Source: Alphaproteobacteria bacterium (GTDB lineage Bacteria > Pseudomonadota > Alphaproteobacteria > UBA2136 > UBA6156). From it: a stretch of 9,919 bases of DNA. The notes beneath the pieces are model-generated. The model was not told where the DNA came from, ran no database searches, and was given only the letters and a program-made list of their open reading frames with translations. Every line of letters starts with the position of its first letter. The stretch's first letter is position 1. The position numbers were made by a program, and so were the translations under genes. Of the stretch, positions 1 to 6,179 are shown piece after piece. The stretch spans positions 1-9,919 of the forward strand of contig JADCGN010000024.1 of NCBI GenBank assembly GCA_020249005.1. The letters run 5' to 3'.

Positions 1-1288
1 CCCCCAACTTTGCCGCCTTTTTGACCCCATTTCCGCCCCGTCCGGCCTGGTAGATCCGCTCGCGCAGGCTGGCCTTGTAGGCCTGCTTCACGGTGGGGTG
101 CTTCATCTCGGCCAGCAGCTCAGCCAATTTGGTATCGGCGACGGCGCGGCCATCGGCGGTTTGCAAATCCAAGCCGCCGCTTAAGTGCTCCCACAGCACC
201 TGTTCCAGCGGTTTGGGGGTGGCCAGCAGCGTACGGAAGGCGCCCAACCCATCCTTTTGCACCAGGCTGTCGGGGTCTTCACCATCGGGCAGGAAGGCAA
301 ACTGCAGGGTTTTGCCCGGTTCCAGCACCGGCAGGGCGCGCAACGCGGCGCGGGTGGCGGCGGTGCGCCCGGCGGCGTCGCCATCCAGGCAGACCAATGG
401 GCTGGGGTGCTGCTGCCAGAGCAAGGCCAGCTGCTCAGTCCCCACCGCGGTGCCCAACGGCGCCACGGCGGTTTTAAAGCCGGCCTGCCAGAGCGCAATC
501 ACATCCATGTAGCCTTCCACCAGCACCGGGATGCCGGTTTTAAAGTGCGGCTTGGCGCGGTGCAGGTTATACAGCAGCCCGCCCTTATTGAACCACGGGG
601 TTTCCGGGCTGTTCAGGTACTTTGGTTCACCCTTGCCCAGCACCCGGCCACCAAAGCCCACCACCTCGCCCTTCAGGTTTTCAATCGGGAACATCAGGCG
701 GCCCCTGAAGCGGTCATAATCGCCCTTCCCTTGCTCGCTGGCCAACGCCAAGCCAACCTCGCGCAGCACATCGGGCTTGATGCCTTCGGTCAGCAAGGCC
801 TCGCGGGTGGCGGTGTAGCTTTCCGGGCTGTAACCCAGGCCGAATTCGGCTACCGTGGCCTCGCTCAACTGGCGTTTTTGCAAATACTCTTTGGCGGTGC
901 TACCCAGGCTACGCTGGTAAAATACCTTGGCCCGGGCCAGCGCCTGCTGGCCTTGCTCCCACAGCGCCTGGCGGGCCGGGTTGGGCGCTTCGCGCTCGGG
1001 CAGCTTAATTCCCGCCTGCTTGGCCAGGCGCTCCACCGTTTCGGCAAAGCTGCCGCCTTGGGTTTCCTGCACGAATTTCAGCACATCGCCGCCCGCTCCG
1101 CAGCCGAAGCAATAGTAGCTGCCTTGGTCTTCCCGCACATGAAAGCTGGGCGATTTCTCGCCATGAAAGGGGCAATTGGCCCACCAATACTTGCCCTTTT
1201 TCTGCACCTTGGGCACCACCTTGCGCACCTCTTCCAGCAGCGGCACGCGCAGCTTGATTTGCTCGAGGATGGCGAGTGGGTACTTCAC
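1..1288 (-). CDS. dnaG: DNA primase DnaG (3' end outside window)
   Basis: DnaG makes the RNA primers for lagging-strand synthesis at the replication fork, working with the replicative helicase. The window holds the first 429 codons; the full-length E. coli protein has about 580 residues, so the C-terminal helicase-binding domain is missing here. An N-terminal CHC2 zinc-binding domain is visible, with C39, H42, C60 and C63 spaced as in known primases. The TOPRIM catalytic core follows: EGYMDV with E258, then DGDAAGR with D302 and D304, the acidic metal-binding residues. I chose the GTG at 1288, which gives VKYPLAILEQIK, because alphaproteobacterial primases start similarly. A TTG two codons upstream is also possible, and a TAG lies in frame just beyond it. 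No strong ribosome-binding site is visible. A GC hairpin lies 36 bp upstream. Identity is very sure; the start is less so. Confidence 0.96.
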   Translation of the reverse strand, partial: MKYPLAILEQIKLRVPLLEEVRKVVPKVQKKGKYWWANCPFHGEKSPSFHVREDQGSYYCFGCGAGGDVLKFVQETQGGSFAETVERLAKQAGIKLPEREAPNPARQALWEQGQQALARAKVFYQRSLGSTAKEYLQKRQLSEATVAEFGLGYSPESYTATREALLTEGIKPDVLREVGLALASEQGKGDYDRFRGRLMFPIENLKGEVVGFGGRVLGKGEPKYLNSPETPWFNKGGLLYNLHRAKPHFKTGIPVLVEGYMDVIALWQAGFKTAVAPLGTAVGTEQLALLWQQHPSPLVCLDGDAAGRTAATRAALRALPVLEPGKTLQFAFLPDGEDPDSLVQKDGLGAFRTLLATPKPLEQVLWEHLSGGLDLQTADGRAVADTKLAELLAEMKHPTVKQAYKASLRERIYQAGRGGNGVKKAAKLG

Positions 1289-1323
1289 AGCCAAACGCTA
1301 CCACAGCCTGCCTCAAAACAGAA

Positions 1324-1345
1324 CACCCGGGCCGCAGCCCGGGTG
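1324..1345 (-). terminator. GC-rich hairpin, likely terminator or attenuator
   Basis: A 9-bp perfect stem (CACCCGGGC / GCCCGGGTG) encloses a CGCA loop. Read on the minus strand it is followed by TTCTGTTTTG, an imperfect T-rich tract. It lies 29 bp past the stop of the 1375-1668 gene and 36 bp before dnaG. It could therefore terminate that gene or attenuate read-through into dnaG. The interrupted T tract makes efficient termination uncertain. Confidence 0.6.
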
Positions 1346-1374
1346 GAATTCGTTGCGTGGCACAGTGTTGACGC

Positions 1375-1668
1375 CTACTCTGCCATCGGCCGGCAAGCCA
1401 CCCGGCGACCGCAGAGGTCGGGGGGATCGGTAAACCCATAGGCGAACGGGATGGAGTTGTCCGCCTGAACATAACCGATGGCCCGACCAAATTCCTCCGC
1501 CAACGTCACGGCGTCCTCAGTTTGGCGAAAACGCTCAAGAATTTCCTCCTTGGATTTGGCCTTCAAGAGGTCTTTCAACTCTCTCAAAAGGCCGAGTTCT
1601 TCGGCCCAGCTGAGGTAGTCTGCGACATGTTGAAGCAGTTTCCGGTTTGCGCGCATGTTGGCCCCCAT
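1375..1668 (-). CDS. Unrecognised ~97-residue charged helical protein
   Basis: I do not recognise this protein. From the ATG at 1668 it has 97 residues; an ATG at 1656 gives 93 and has a GGGGG stretch just upstream that could bind the ribosome. The reading frame stays open further up to 1767, but that stretch crosses AT-rich DNA that looks like promoter, so I leave it out. The middle is dominated by Leu, Glu, Lys and Arg (for example EELGLLRELKDLLKAKSKEE) and should be helical, perhaps coiled-coil. The C-terminal third (IPFAYGFTDPPDLCGRR) is different in character and has two Cys. I see no signal peptide or membrane segment. Codon use is less GC-biased than in neighbouring genes (AGA, TTG and GTT occur), which fits a recent arrival or fast evolution. 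A hairpin downstream and a possible promoter upstream support a separate transcription unit. Confidence 0.6.
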   Translation of the reverse strand: MGANMRANRKLLQHVADYLSWAEELGLLRELKDLLKAKSKEEILERFRQTEDAVTLAEEFGRAIGYVQADNSIPFAYGFTDPPDLCGRRVACRPMAE

Positions 1669-1691
1669 GGTTCGCGCCACAAAAATATTAG

Positions 1692-1712
1692 GTTTGTACA
1701 CAGTACCCAAAC
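1692..1712. promoter_or_regulatory. Imperfect dyad, possible operator
   Basis: GTTTGTAC and GTACCCAAAC form an imperfect inverted repeat around ACA. It lies between the ATG at 1668 and the candidate minus-strand promoter. An 8-bp perfect palindrome, TCGTACGA, sits next to it at 1714-1721. Together they could be an operator or simply chance in AT-rich DNA. Nothing in the sequence identifies a regulator. Confidence 0.25.
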
Positions 1713-1742
1713 ATCGTACGAATAATCTCGTGATTTTTGCAA
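1713..1742 (-). promoter_or_regulatory. Candidate promoter for the 1375-1668 gene
   Basis: On the minus strand TTGCAA (1742-1737) and TACGAT (1718-1713) are spaced by 18 bp, a fair sigma-70-type match. Transcription would begin roughly 40 bases before the ATG at 1668. A second possible -10, TAATAT, lies nearer the gene but its only -35 candidate is too close. Confidence 0.35.
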
Positions 1743-1760
1743 GTGTCCATCGAGAATATT

Positions 1761-1795
1761 TTGACATTTTTCATCACTTATGTCCTAGTTAAAAT
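1761..1795 (+). promoter_or_regulatory. Candidate greA promoter
   Basis: A perfect TTGACA (-35) occurs at 1761-1766, pointing toward greA. The -10 is unclear. TAGTTA (1786-1791) is at a tolerable 19-bp spacing but is a poor match. TAAAAT (1790-1795) is a good match but 23 bp away. The AT-rich setting and lack of genes between 1669 and 1841 support a promoter here. Confidence 0.4.
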
Positions 1796-1841
1796 TGTGC
1801 CCATTCCGGGCCGAATTTTTTTGTAACGGGAGGAAGATTTG

Positions 1842-2324
1842 ATGGAACGCGTCCCGATGACCACCTACGGCCATGCGCGCCTCAGCGCCGAGCTGAAACA
1901 CCTGCTGCACACCGTGCGTCCGGCCATCATCGCCGCGATTGACGAAGCGCGCAGCCATGGCGACCTTTCCGAAAACGCCGAGTACCACGCCGCCAAGGAG
2001 CAGCAAGGCTTCAACGAGGCCCGTATCGCCCAGCTGGAAAGCGTGCTGTCCCGCGCCGAGCTGATCGACCCCTTGAAGCTGAAGGGCGACAAGGCGGTGC
2101 TGGGCGCTACCGTCACCTTCGTAGACACCGCCACCGACAAAGAACAGACCTACGCCCTGGTCGGCCCCGAGGAAGGCAACCTGGAGGAAGGCCGCCTTTC
2201 CACCAGCAGCCCGCTGGGGCGGGCGCTGCTCGGCAAGACCGAAGGCGATGAAGCCGTGGTGCAGGCCCCCGGCGGCAAACGGACCTATGAAGTGTTGAAA
2301 ATTGAATTTAAGGAAATTAAATAA
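1842..2324 (+). CDS. greA: Transcription elongation factor GreA
   Basis: GreA enters the RNA polymerase secondary channel and stimulates cleavage of backtracked RNA so that stalled complexes can resume. The 160-residue product matches the usual family length. The N-terminal coiled coil carries the tip motif HGDLSENAEYHAAKEQQGF (about residues 39-57). It includes the acidic residues D41 and E44 that help position catalytic magnesium in the family. The C-terminal FKBP-like domain shows GATVTFVD, SSPLGRALLGK and APGGKRTYEVLKIEF. I chose ATG 1842 because GGGAGGAAG lies at a good distance upstream and MERVPMT matches alphaproteobacterial GreA. An in-frame TTG immediately before it is not needed. 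The gene stands alone, with a candidate promoter upstream and a hairpin at 2359-2376. In many alphaproteobacteria greA follows carB, which is not so here. Confidence 0.97.
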   Translation: MERVPMTTYGHARLSAELKHLLHTVRPAIIAAIDEARSHGDLSENAEYHAAKEQQGFNEARIAQLESVLSRAELIDPLKLKGDKAVLGATVTFVDTATDKEQTYALVGPEEGNLEEGRLSTSSPLGRALLGKTEGDEAVVQAPGGKRTYEVLKIEFKEIK

Positions 2325-2358
2325 AATATTGTTATAATAATTCAATAAACCGAAAAAT

Positions 2359-2376
2359 AGGGGCCAACCGGCCCCT
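2359..2376. terminator. Bidirectional terminator between greA and ftsZ
   Basis: A 7-bp stem, AGGGGCC / GGCCCCT, with an AACC loop is flanked by AAAAAT on the left and CAATTTTT on the right. It can therefore act as a rho-independent terminator on both strands. It lies 34 bp after the greA stop and 16 bp after the ftsZ stop on the opposite strand, and serves two convergent genes. Confidence 0.8.
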
Positions 2377-2392
2377 CAATTTTTGCCCCTGG

Positions 2393-3562
2393 CTAGTTGG
2401 CCTGGCGGCGCAGGAAAGCGGGAATTTCCAGGTTGGAGTATTCGTCATCCTGGTCTTCCTCACGGGCCCGTTTGGCTTCGGCGGCGCGGCTGAAATCGGC
2501 CACCGGGGCGGCTCTTTCTTCACGCACGCTGGCGCCATCGGCCTTCACGCTGCGCAGCGCGCCCAAATCCACCATCTGCGGCAGCTTGCGCTTGGCGCTG
2601 TCGCCCAGGCCCGTGGCCACCACGGAAACCCGGATGCTGCCTGTCACCGAAGGATCGTACGCGGTACCGAAGATAATGTTGGCTTCAGGGTCCACCTCTT
2701 CGCGGATCCGGTTGGCGGCCTCATCCACTTCATACAGGGTCAGGTCATCGCCGCCCGTGATGTTGATCAGCACACCCTTGGCACCCTGCATCGAAATGCC
2801 ATCCAGCAACGGCGAGGAAATCGCCATCTCGGCCGCCAGAATCGCGCGGCGGTCGCCTTGCGCTTCGCCGGTGCCCATCATCGCCTGGCCCATTTCGCTC
2901 ATCACCGTCTTCACGTCGTTGAAGTCGAGGTTGATGATCCCGGGCACCAGCATCAAATCCGTCACGCCGCGCACGCCTTGGTAGAGCACGTTGTCGGCCA
3001 GCTTGAAGGCATCTTGCAGCGTGGTCCGCTCGGTGGCGATGCGGAACAGGTTTTGGTTGGGAATCACAATCACGGTGTCGGCCATCTCGTGCAGCTCGGC
3101 GATGCCCTGCTCGCCCTGCTTGGTGCGGCGCGCGCCTTCAAAGCCGAACGGCTTGGTCACCACCGCCACAGTGAGAATTCCCTGCTCTTTGGCGGCACGG
3201 GCCACCACCGGTGCCGCCCCGGTGCCGGTACCCCCGCCCATCCCGGCGGTGATGAACACCATGTGGCTGCCGCGGATGGCGTCGCAAATTTCGGCGTAGC
3301 TTTCTTCGGCCGCGCCTGCCCCGATTTCCGGGTTGGCTCCGGCGCCAAGGCCTTCGGTCAGGGTCTTGCCCAGCTGAATCTTCACTTCGGCCGGATGCGC
3401 TTGCAGCGCTTGCAAATCGGTGTTCGCCACCGCGAAAGTGGCGCCAGTCAGCCCGGCCTTGATCATGTTCATCACCGCGTTGCCGCCGCCGCCGCCCACG
3501 CCAATGACCATGATTTTTGGCTGATGCACGGCCTCCTTGGCCAACGAGATGTTGAGTGACAT
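2393..3562 (-). CDS. ftsZ: Cell division protein FtsZ
   Basis: FtsZ is the tubulin-like GTPase that polymerises at midcell and recruits the divisome. The 389-residue product has the nucleotide-binding loop GVGGGGGNAV (21-30), the tubulin signature GMGGGTGTGAAP (107-118) and the T7 loop NLDFND (N211, D213, D216), which completes GTP hydrolysis in the neighbouring subunit. The fold ends near residue 320. A charged linker of about 55 residues leads to the conserved tail NLEIPAFLRRQAN, which binds FtsA and other partners. ATG 3562 has AGGGGA just upstream. The linker is short for an alphaproteobacterium; Caulobacter FtsZ is over 500 residues. No ftsA or ftsQ is adjacent: the gene upstream is a divergent yjjX homologue, and downstream is the convergent greA. 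All key residues are present, so this looks like a functional main FtsZ rather than a degenerate paralogue. Confidence 0.98.
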   Translation of the reverse strand: MSLNISLAKEAVHQPKIMVIGVGGGGGNAVMNMIKAGLTGATFAVANTDLQALQAHPAEVKIQLGKTLTEGLGAGANPEIGAGAAEESYAEICDAIRGSHMVFITAGMGGGTGTGAAPVVARAAKEQGILTVAVVTKPFGFEGARRTKQGEQGIAELHEMADTVIVIPNQNLFRIATERTTLQDAFKLADNVLYQGVRGVTDLMLVPGIINLDFNDVKTVMSEMGQAMMGTGEAQGDRRAILAAEMAISSPLLDGISMQGAKGVLINITGGDDLTLYEVDEAANRIREEVDPEANIIFGTAYDPSVTGSIRVSVVATGLGDSAKRKLPQMVDLGALRSVKADGASVREERAAPVADFSRAAEAKRAREEDQDDEYSNLEIPAFLRRQAN

Positions 3563-3625
3563 GCGTGTCCCCTTTTCCTTCTTGAGCGGGGGCTGGAGCG
3601 CGCCCCCACGAATATTTTCACGCTA

Positions 3626-3652
3626 CGCCAAGGCATGCGGCGCCGCCAAGGC
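3626..3652. repeat. 9-bp direct repeat upstream of ftsZ
   Basis: CGCCAAGGC occurs at 3626-3634 and again at 3644-3652, exactly 18 bp apart, about 65-90 bp before the ftsZ start. Paired direct repeats at such a place can be regulator sites. In GC-rich DNA a chance match is also possible, and I recognise no known regulator motif. Confidence 0.4.
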
Positions 3653-3762
3653 TTGGGGGTAATTTTCTAAGCCCACACAAGCAGCAGAGGCGATGGGGTG
3701 GGGCAATTCGGCCACAACGCGGGGCTCTGGCAAATCAACGCCTAAGGCCGCGTCAAGCCGGA

Positions 3763-3792
3763 TTGCTGGGGGAGGCCTAAATATTCTATAAA
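3763..3792 (+). promoter_or_regulatory. Candidate yjjX promoter
   Basis: TTGCTG (3763-3768) and TATAAA (3787-3792) are spaced by 18 bp, and transcription would start about 20 bases before the yjjX ATG. The -10 lies in a locally AT-rich stretch. The match is moderate. Confidence 0.45.
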
Positions 3793-3817
3793 CAAGCAAC
3801 GAAGCAAAGGATCAACC

Positions 3818-4336
3818 ATGAAGCAAATCAAAGTCGGCAGCACCAATGAAGCCAAGGTGAAGGCCGTGATGGCCGGCGTGCGGACCTATTGGCCCGAAGC
3901 GCAAATTGACGGCGCCAGCGTGCAAAGCGGCGTGCCCGACCAACCCATCGGGATTGAGCAAACCATGCAAGGGGCGCTGAACCGCGCCCGCGCTGCCAAG
4001 GCCGCCGGGGCCGACTTGGGCGTGGGGCTGGAAGGCGGCGTGATGAAGCTGAACAACCAATGGGTGATGATGGGCTTTGTGGCCGTGACTGACGGCGAGC
4101 GGGAAGTGACCGTGCCCACCGCCGGTACCCCCCTACCCCGCGCGTGGGGCCAGGCGATGCTGGCGGGTGGCGAGCTGCGCCCCCATGTGCTGGCCGCCGG
4201 GCTGCCCTACGATTACGCCAAGGGCGTGGTGGGGATTCTGACCAACGATGCGGTCAAGCGCGACGAAGGCTTTGCGCAAGCGCTGAAGTGTGCACTGGCA
4301 CCCTGGGTCAACCCCACCGTGTACGACGCGGCCTAA
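3818..4336 (+). CDS. yjjX: Inosine/xanthosine triphosphatase, YjjX/DUF84 family
   Basis: Enzymes of this family hydrolyse ITP and XTP, removing deaminated purine nucleotides before they enter RNA or DNA. The 172-residue product is almost the length of E. coli YjjX (about 170). Features shared with that family include the N-terminal KVGSTNEAKVKAV, the conserved SGVPDQPIGIEQTMQGALNRA, GVGLEGGV in the middle, KGVVGILTNDAVKRDEGF, and the C-terminal ALAPWVNPTVY. The family folds like Maf/HAM1 proteins. I see no signal peptide or membrane segment, so it should be cytoplasmic. ATG 3818 is preceded by AAAGGAT at suitable distance. The gene has its own candidate promoter and a strong terminator. The family assignment is firm; the exact nucleotide preference is inferred from the family. 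Confidence 0.9.
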   Translation: MKQIKVGSTNEAKVKAVMAGVRTYWPEAQIDGASVQSGVPDQPIGIEQTMQGALNRARAAKAAGADLGVGLEGGVMKLNNQWVMMGFVAVTDGEREVTVPTAGTPLPRAWGQAMLAGGELRPHVLAAGLPYDYAKGVVGILTNDAVKRDEGFAQALKCALAPWVNPTVYDAA

Positions 4337-4355
4337 AATTCTTGACAAAGCCTTT

Positions 4356-4393
4356 AAAACGGTGCGGGGTAAACCAACCCGCACCGTTTTTTT
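4356..4393 (+). terminator. Strong rho-independent terminator after yjjX
   Basis: The stem AAAACGGTGCGGG / CCCGCACCGTTTT closes a 9-base loop (4369-4377) and runs into seven T residues. It begins 19 bp after the yjjX stop. It is the strongest terminator in the window and separates yjjX from the small membrane-protein gene. Confidence 0.92.
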
Positions 4394-4426
4394 CCGCAAC
4401 CATGTGTGCGGGTATTGGAGGAAACC

Positions 4427-4594
4427 ATGCTTCAAGCACTCAATTTGCTCGCGGTGGTCGGTGTGGTCGTTGCCCTCTGCCTGCTTTTCTTCCGCAGTGG
4501 CGTCGGCTCGTTTTACGCCACGCTGCCGCCGGGCAGTTGGCTCGGTTCCAAAGGCGGCCATAATCTGAAGTGGCGGCGCCATCCGCCCCGCTAA
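4427..4594 (+). CDS. Small membrane protein, 55 residues, unrecognised
   Basis: I do not recognise this protein. Residues 5-22 (LNLLAVVGVVVALCLLFF) form one clear membrane-spanning helix right at the N-terminus. The remaining 33 residues are short, Gly- and Pro-containing and end basic (KWRRHPPR). With so few charges before the helix and a basic tail after it, the tail is likely cytoplasmic by the positive-inside rule. ATG 4427 has a very good ribosome-binding site, GGAGG, five bases upstream. Codons favour G or C in third position, as in the neighbours. A terminator follows at 4624. No clear promoter is visible between the yjjX terminator and this start, so it may depend on read-through or on a promoter overlapping the yjjX terminator. 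An in-frame upstream ATG at 4403 is less likely because it lacks a binding site. Confidence 0.72.
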   Translation: MLQALNLLAVVGVVVALCLLFFRSGVGSFYATLPPGSWLGSKGGHNLKWRRHPPR

Positions 4595-4623
4595 ATCAGG
4601 CGGCTTTTCACGTTGTTTTGCGT

Positions 4624-4653
4624 AAAACCCTGCCCGTGCGGCAGGGTTTTTTT
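4624..4653. terminator. Bidirectional terminator, small ORF / nusB operon
   Basis: The stem AAAACCCTGCC / GGCAGGGTTTT closes a CGTGC loop and is followed by seven T residues on the plus strand. On the minus strand it runs into TTTTACGC. It lies 29 bp after the small membrane-protein stop and 27 bp past the nusB stop from the other side. It can end both convergent transcripts, more strongly on the plus strand. Confidence 0.88.
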
Positions 4654-4680
4654 GTATTTTGGGGGAATGGCCGAGAAACG

Positions 4681-5166
4681 TTACGGCCGAATCGCCGTCA
4701 CCAGTTTTTCCAGCGTGGCGCGGCAAAAAGCCACATCTTCCGCGCTCAAGAAGCCCTTGGCGATGTTCATGTACTCGTTCACCACCGCGCCAGTGCCCAA
4801 GCTGGGGTTAGCGGTGAGTTCAGCAGCGGCGGCCATCAGCAGGCCGCGCAATACCACATCGGTGCGCTCCCACGGCCAGTTTTCCCGAAAGTGCGCCTGC
4901 ACCAAGCTGGCATAGCGTTGTTCGTGTGGCGGCAGTTCCTCGGCCAGCAGCGCCCACACCTTTTTATCGGCCTTGCGGCGCTTGGTTTGGCTCTGAAAAA
5001 TCTCGGCGGAAAGCGCCATCGGCTCACCCACCAGCAGCGCCTGCGCCGCCCATTGCACCATCACAATCCGCGCCTCGGTGCGGCCGTCTTCCACCAACGG
5101 GCGGGTGTGGTCGGGGAAGGCATCATCGCCGTTTTCCCAGTCAAAATCGTGGAGTTTCTCGTTCAT
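4681..5166 (-). CDS. nusB: NusB-family antitermination factor (divergent)
   Basis: NusB pairs with NusE (ribosomal protein S10) to bind boxA RNA and supports rRNA antitermination. The 161-residue product resembles NusB mainly in its second half: WPWERTDVVLRGLLMAAAAEL, then AVVNEYMNIAKGFLSAEDVAFCRATLEKL (about residues 127-155). This matches the family's VVINEYVEIAKKF...NGVLDKL. The first half is divergent. It has an acidic, Trp-containing N-terminus (about 30 residues) before EARIVMVQWAAQALL, where NusB usually has a basic RNA-contacting start followed by RLAAVQALYQ. RNA binding may therefore differ. ATG 5166 is preceded by AAGGGC. It is the last gene of the minus-strand operon, 27 bp after accA. 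In many bacteria nusB instead sits beside ribH. The family call is fairly sure; full functional equivalence is not. Confidence 0.8.
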   Translation of the reverse strand: MNEKLHDFDWENGDDAFPDHTRPLVEDGRTEARIVMVQWAAQALLVGEPMALSAEIFQSQTKRRKADKKVWALLAEELPPHEQRYASLVQAHFRENWPWERTDVVLRGLLMAAAAELTANPSLGTGAVVNEYMNIAKGFLSAEDVAFCRATLEKLVTAIRP

Positions 5167-5193
5167 AGCTTTGCCCTTGGCGGCATCAGGGGG

Positions 5194-6165
5194 TTAAGTC
5201 AAGGCCAAAAAGCGCTGGCGCCGGGCGGCGGCCAGCCCTGCCGCAGGCCCGCGGGTGGCCGCCAGCGCCGCCGTGACCGCCTCCCCCACCCGCCGGATCG
5301 TCAGGCCGGGGTTGGCATGCGCCCCACCCGGCGGCTCGGGGATGATGCCGTCGATCAGCTTGAGCGCCTGCAAATCCTGCGCCGTCAGCTTCAAGGCTTC
5401 GGCCGCCTGGGGAATGGTCTCCTTGGTGGCCTCTTTCCATAAAATCGCCGCACAGCCTTCGGGTGAAATCACGCTGTACACGCTGTGTTCCAGCAACTGC
5501 ACGTGGTCGGCCGCCGCCAGCGCCAAGGCCCCGCCGCTGCCGCCTTCCCCGGTAATGATGCTCACCACCGGGGTGGGCAACTGCATCAGCACCTCCAGGC
5601 ACCCGGCAATCGCTTCGGCCTGACCGCGCTCTTCGGCGTCGATCCCTGGGTAGGCCCCCGGCGTGTCCACCAGCGTCACCACCGGCAGCCCCAAGCGCCC
5701 CGCCAGTTGCATCAGGCGCTGGGCTTTGCGGTAGCCTTCGGGTTTCGGCATGCCGAAATTTTTCGCCACCCGGCTAGCGGTATCCTTGCCCTTATCGGTC
5801 GCCAACACCACGCAGGCGGTGCCATCGCACCAGCGCCCGATGCCGCCCACCAGCGCGGCATCGGCGCCAAAGCGGCGGTCGCCTTCCAGCGGCACAAAAT
5901 CGGTCATCAGGGCGGCGATGTAATCGGGCCCCTGTGGCCGCTGCGGGTGGCGCGCCACCTGCACCTTTTGGTAAGGCGTGAGGGTGCGATACAGCAAGCG
6001 GTTGACCCGCGCTTGGCGGATTTCCAACCGCGCGATTTCCTGCGCCAAGTGCTTTTCCGCCGCCGGGGTGCCTTCGGCCAGGCTGGCCTTCAGCTCGGCC
6101 ACGCGGGCGGCCAGTTCCAGCACGGGCTTTTCAAAATCGAGGTAATGACGGGGCGTCGGCTGCAT
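5194..6165 (-). CDS. accA: Acetyl-CoA carboxylase carboxyltransferase subunit alpha
   Basis: AccA and AccD form the carboxyltransferase that moves the carboxyl group from biotin-AccB to acetyl-CoA, giving malonyl-CoA for fatty-acid synthesis. The 323-residue length is normal. The N-terminal helices (YLDFEKPVLEL; HLAQEIARLEIRQ) are typical. The crotonase-like core shows GGIGRWCDGTACVVLATDKG (108-126), NFGMPKPEGYRKAQRLM (136-152), VDTPGAYPG (166-174), GEGGSGGA (206-213) and SVISPEGCAAILW (231-243). The frame stays open far upstream, across xerD in another frame, but the family start pattern and xerD stop fix the start at ATG 6165. No strong ribosome-binding site is visible, and the gene begins 14 bp after xerD, so translational coupling is plausible. 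It lacks its partner accD nearby, which is common. Confidence 0.98.
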   Translation of the reverse strand: MQPTPRHYLDFEKPVLELAARVAELKASLAEGTPAAEKHLAQEIARLEIRQARVNRLLYRTLTPYQKVQVARHPQRPQGPDYIAALMTDFVPLEGDRRFGADAALVGGIGRWCDGTACVVLATDKGKDTASRVAKNFGMPKPEGYRKAQRLMQLAGRLGLPVVTLVDTPGAYPGIDAEERGQAEAIAGCLEVLMQLPTPVVSIITGEGGSGGALALAAADHVQLLEHSVYSVISPEGCAAILWKEATKETIPQAAEALKLTAQDLQALKLIDGIIPEPPGGAHANPGLTIRRVGEAVTAALAATRGPAAGLAAARRQRFLALT

Positions 6166-6179
6166 GGCGGCAAGCTTTA

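Larger units (their letters stand above)
3563..3817. other. Divergent intergenic region, ftsZ / yjjX
   Basis: This 255-bp region holds the leaders of both ftsZ and yjjX. I see no ORF worth calling in it. On the ftsZ side a TTGACG occurs on the minus strand (3756-3751), but no good -10 follows at normal spacing. The ftsZ promoter is therefore not identified. The region also contains the 9-bp direct repeat listed separately. Confidence 0.6.

Noticed and set aside
185..1441. Long open frame on the plus strand opposite dnaG
   Set aside because: It lies across from the unmistakable primase gene, its product is Gln/His/Arg-rich without any motif, and such antisense frames are expected in GC-rich DNA.
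4342..4347. Perfect TTGACA after yjjX, taken as a promoter for the small membrane protein
   Set aside because: No -10 lies at 16-19 bp; the hexamer there falls inside the terminator stem.
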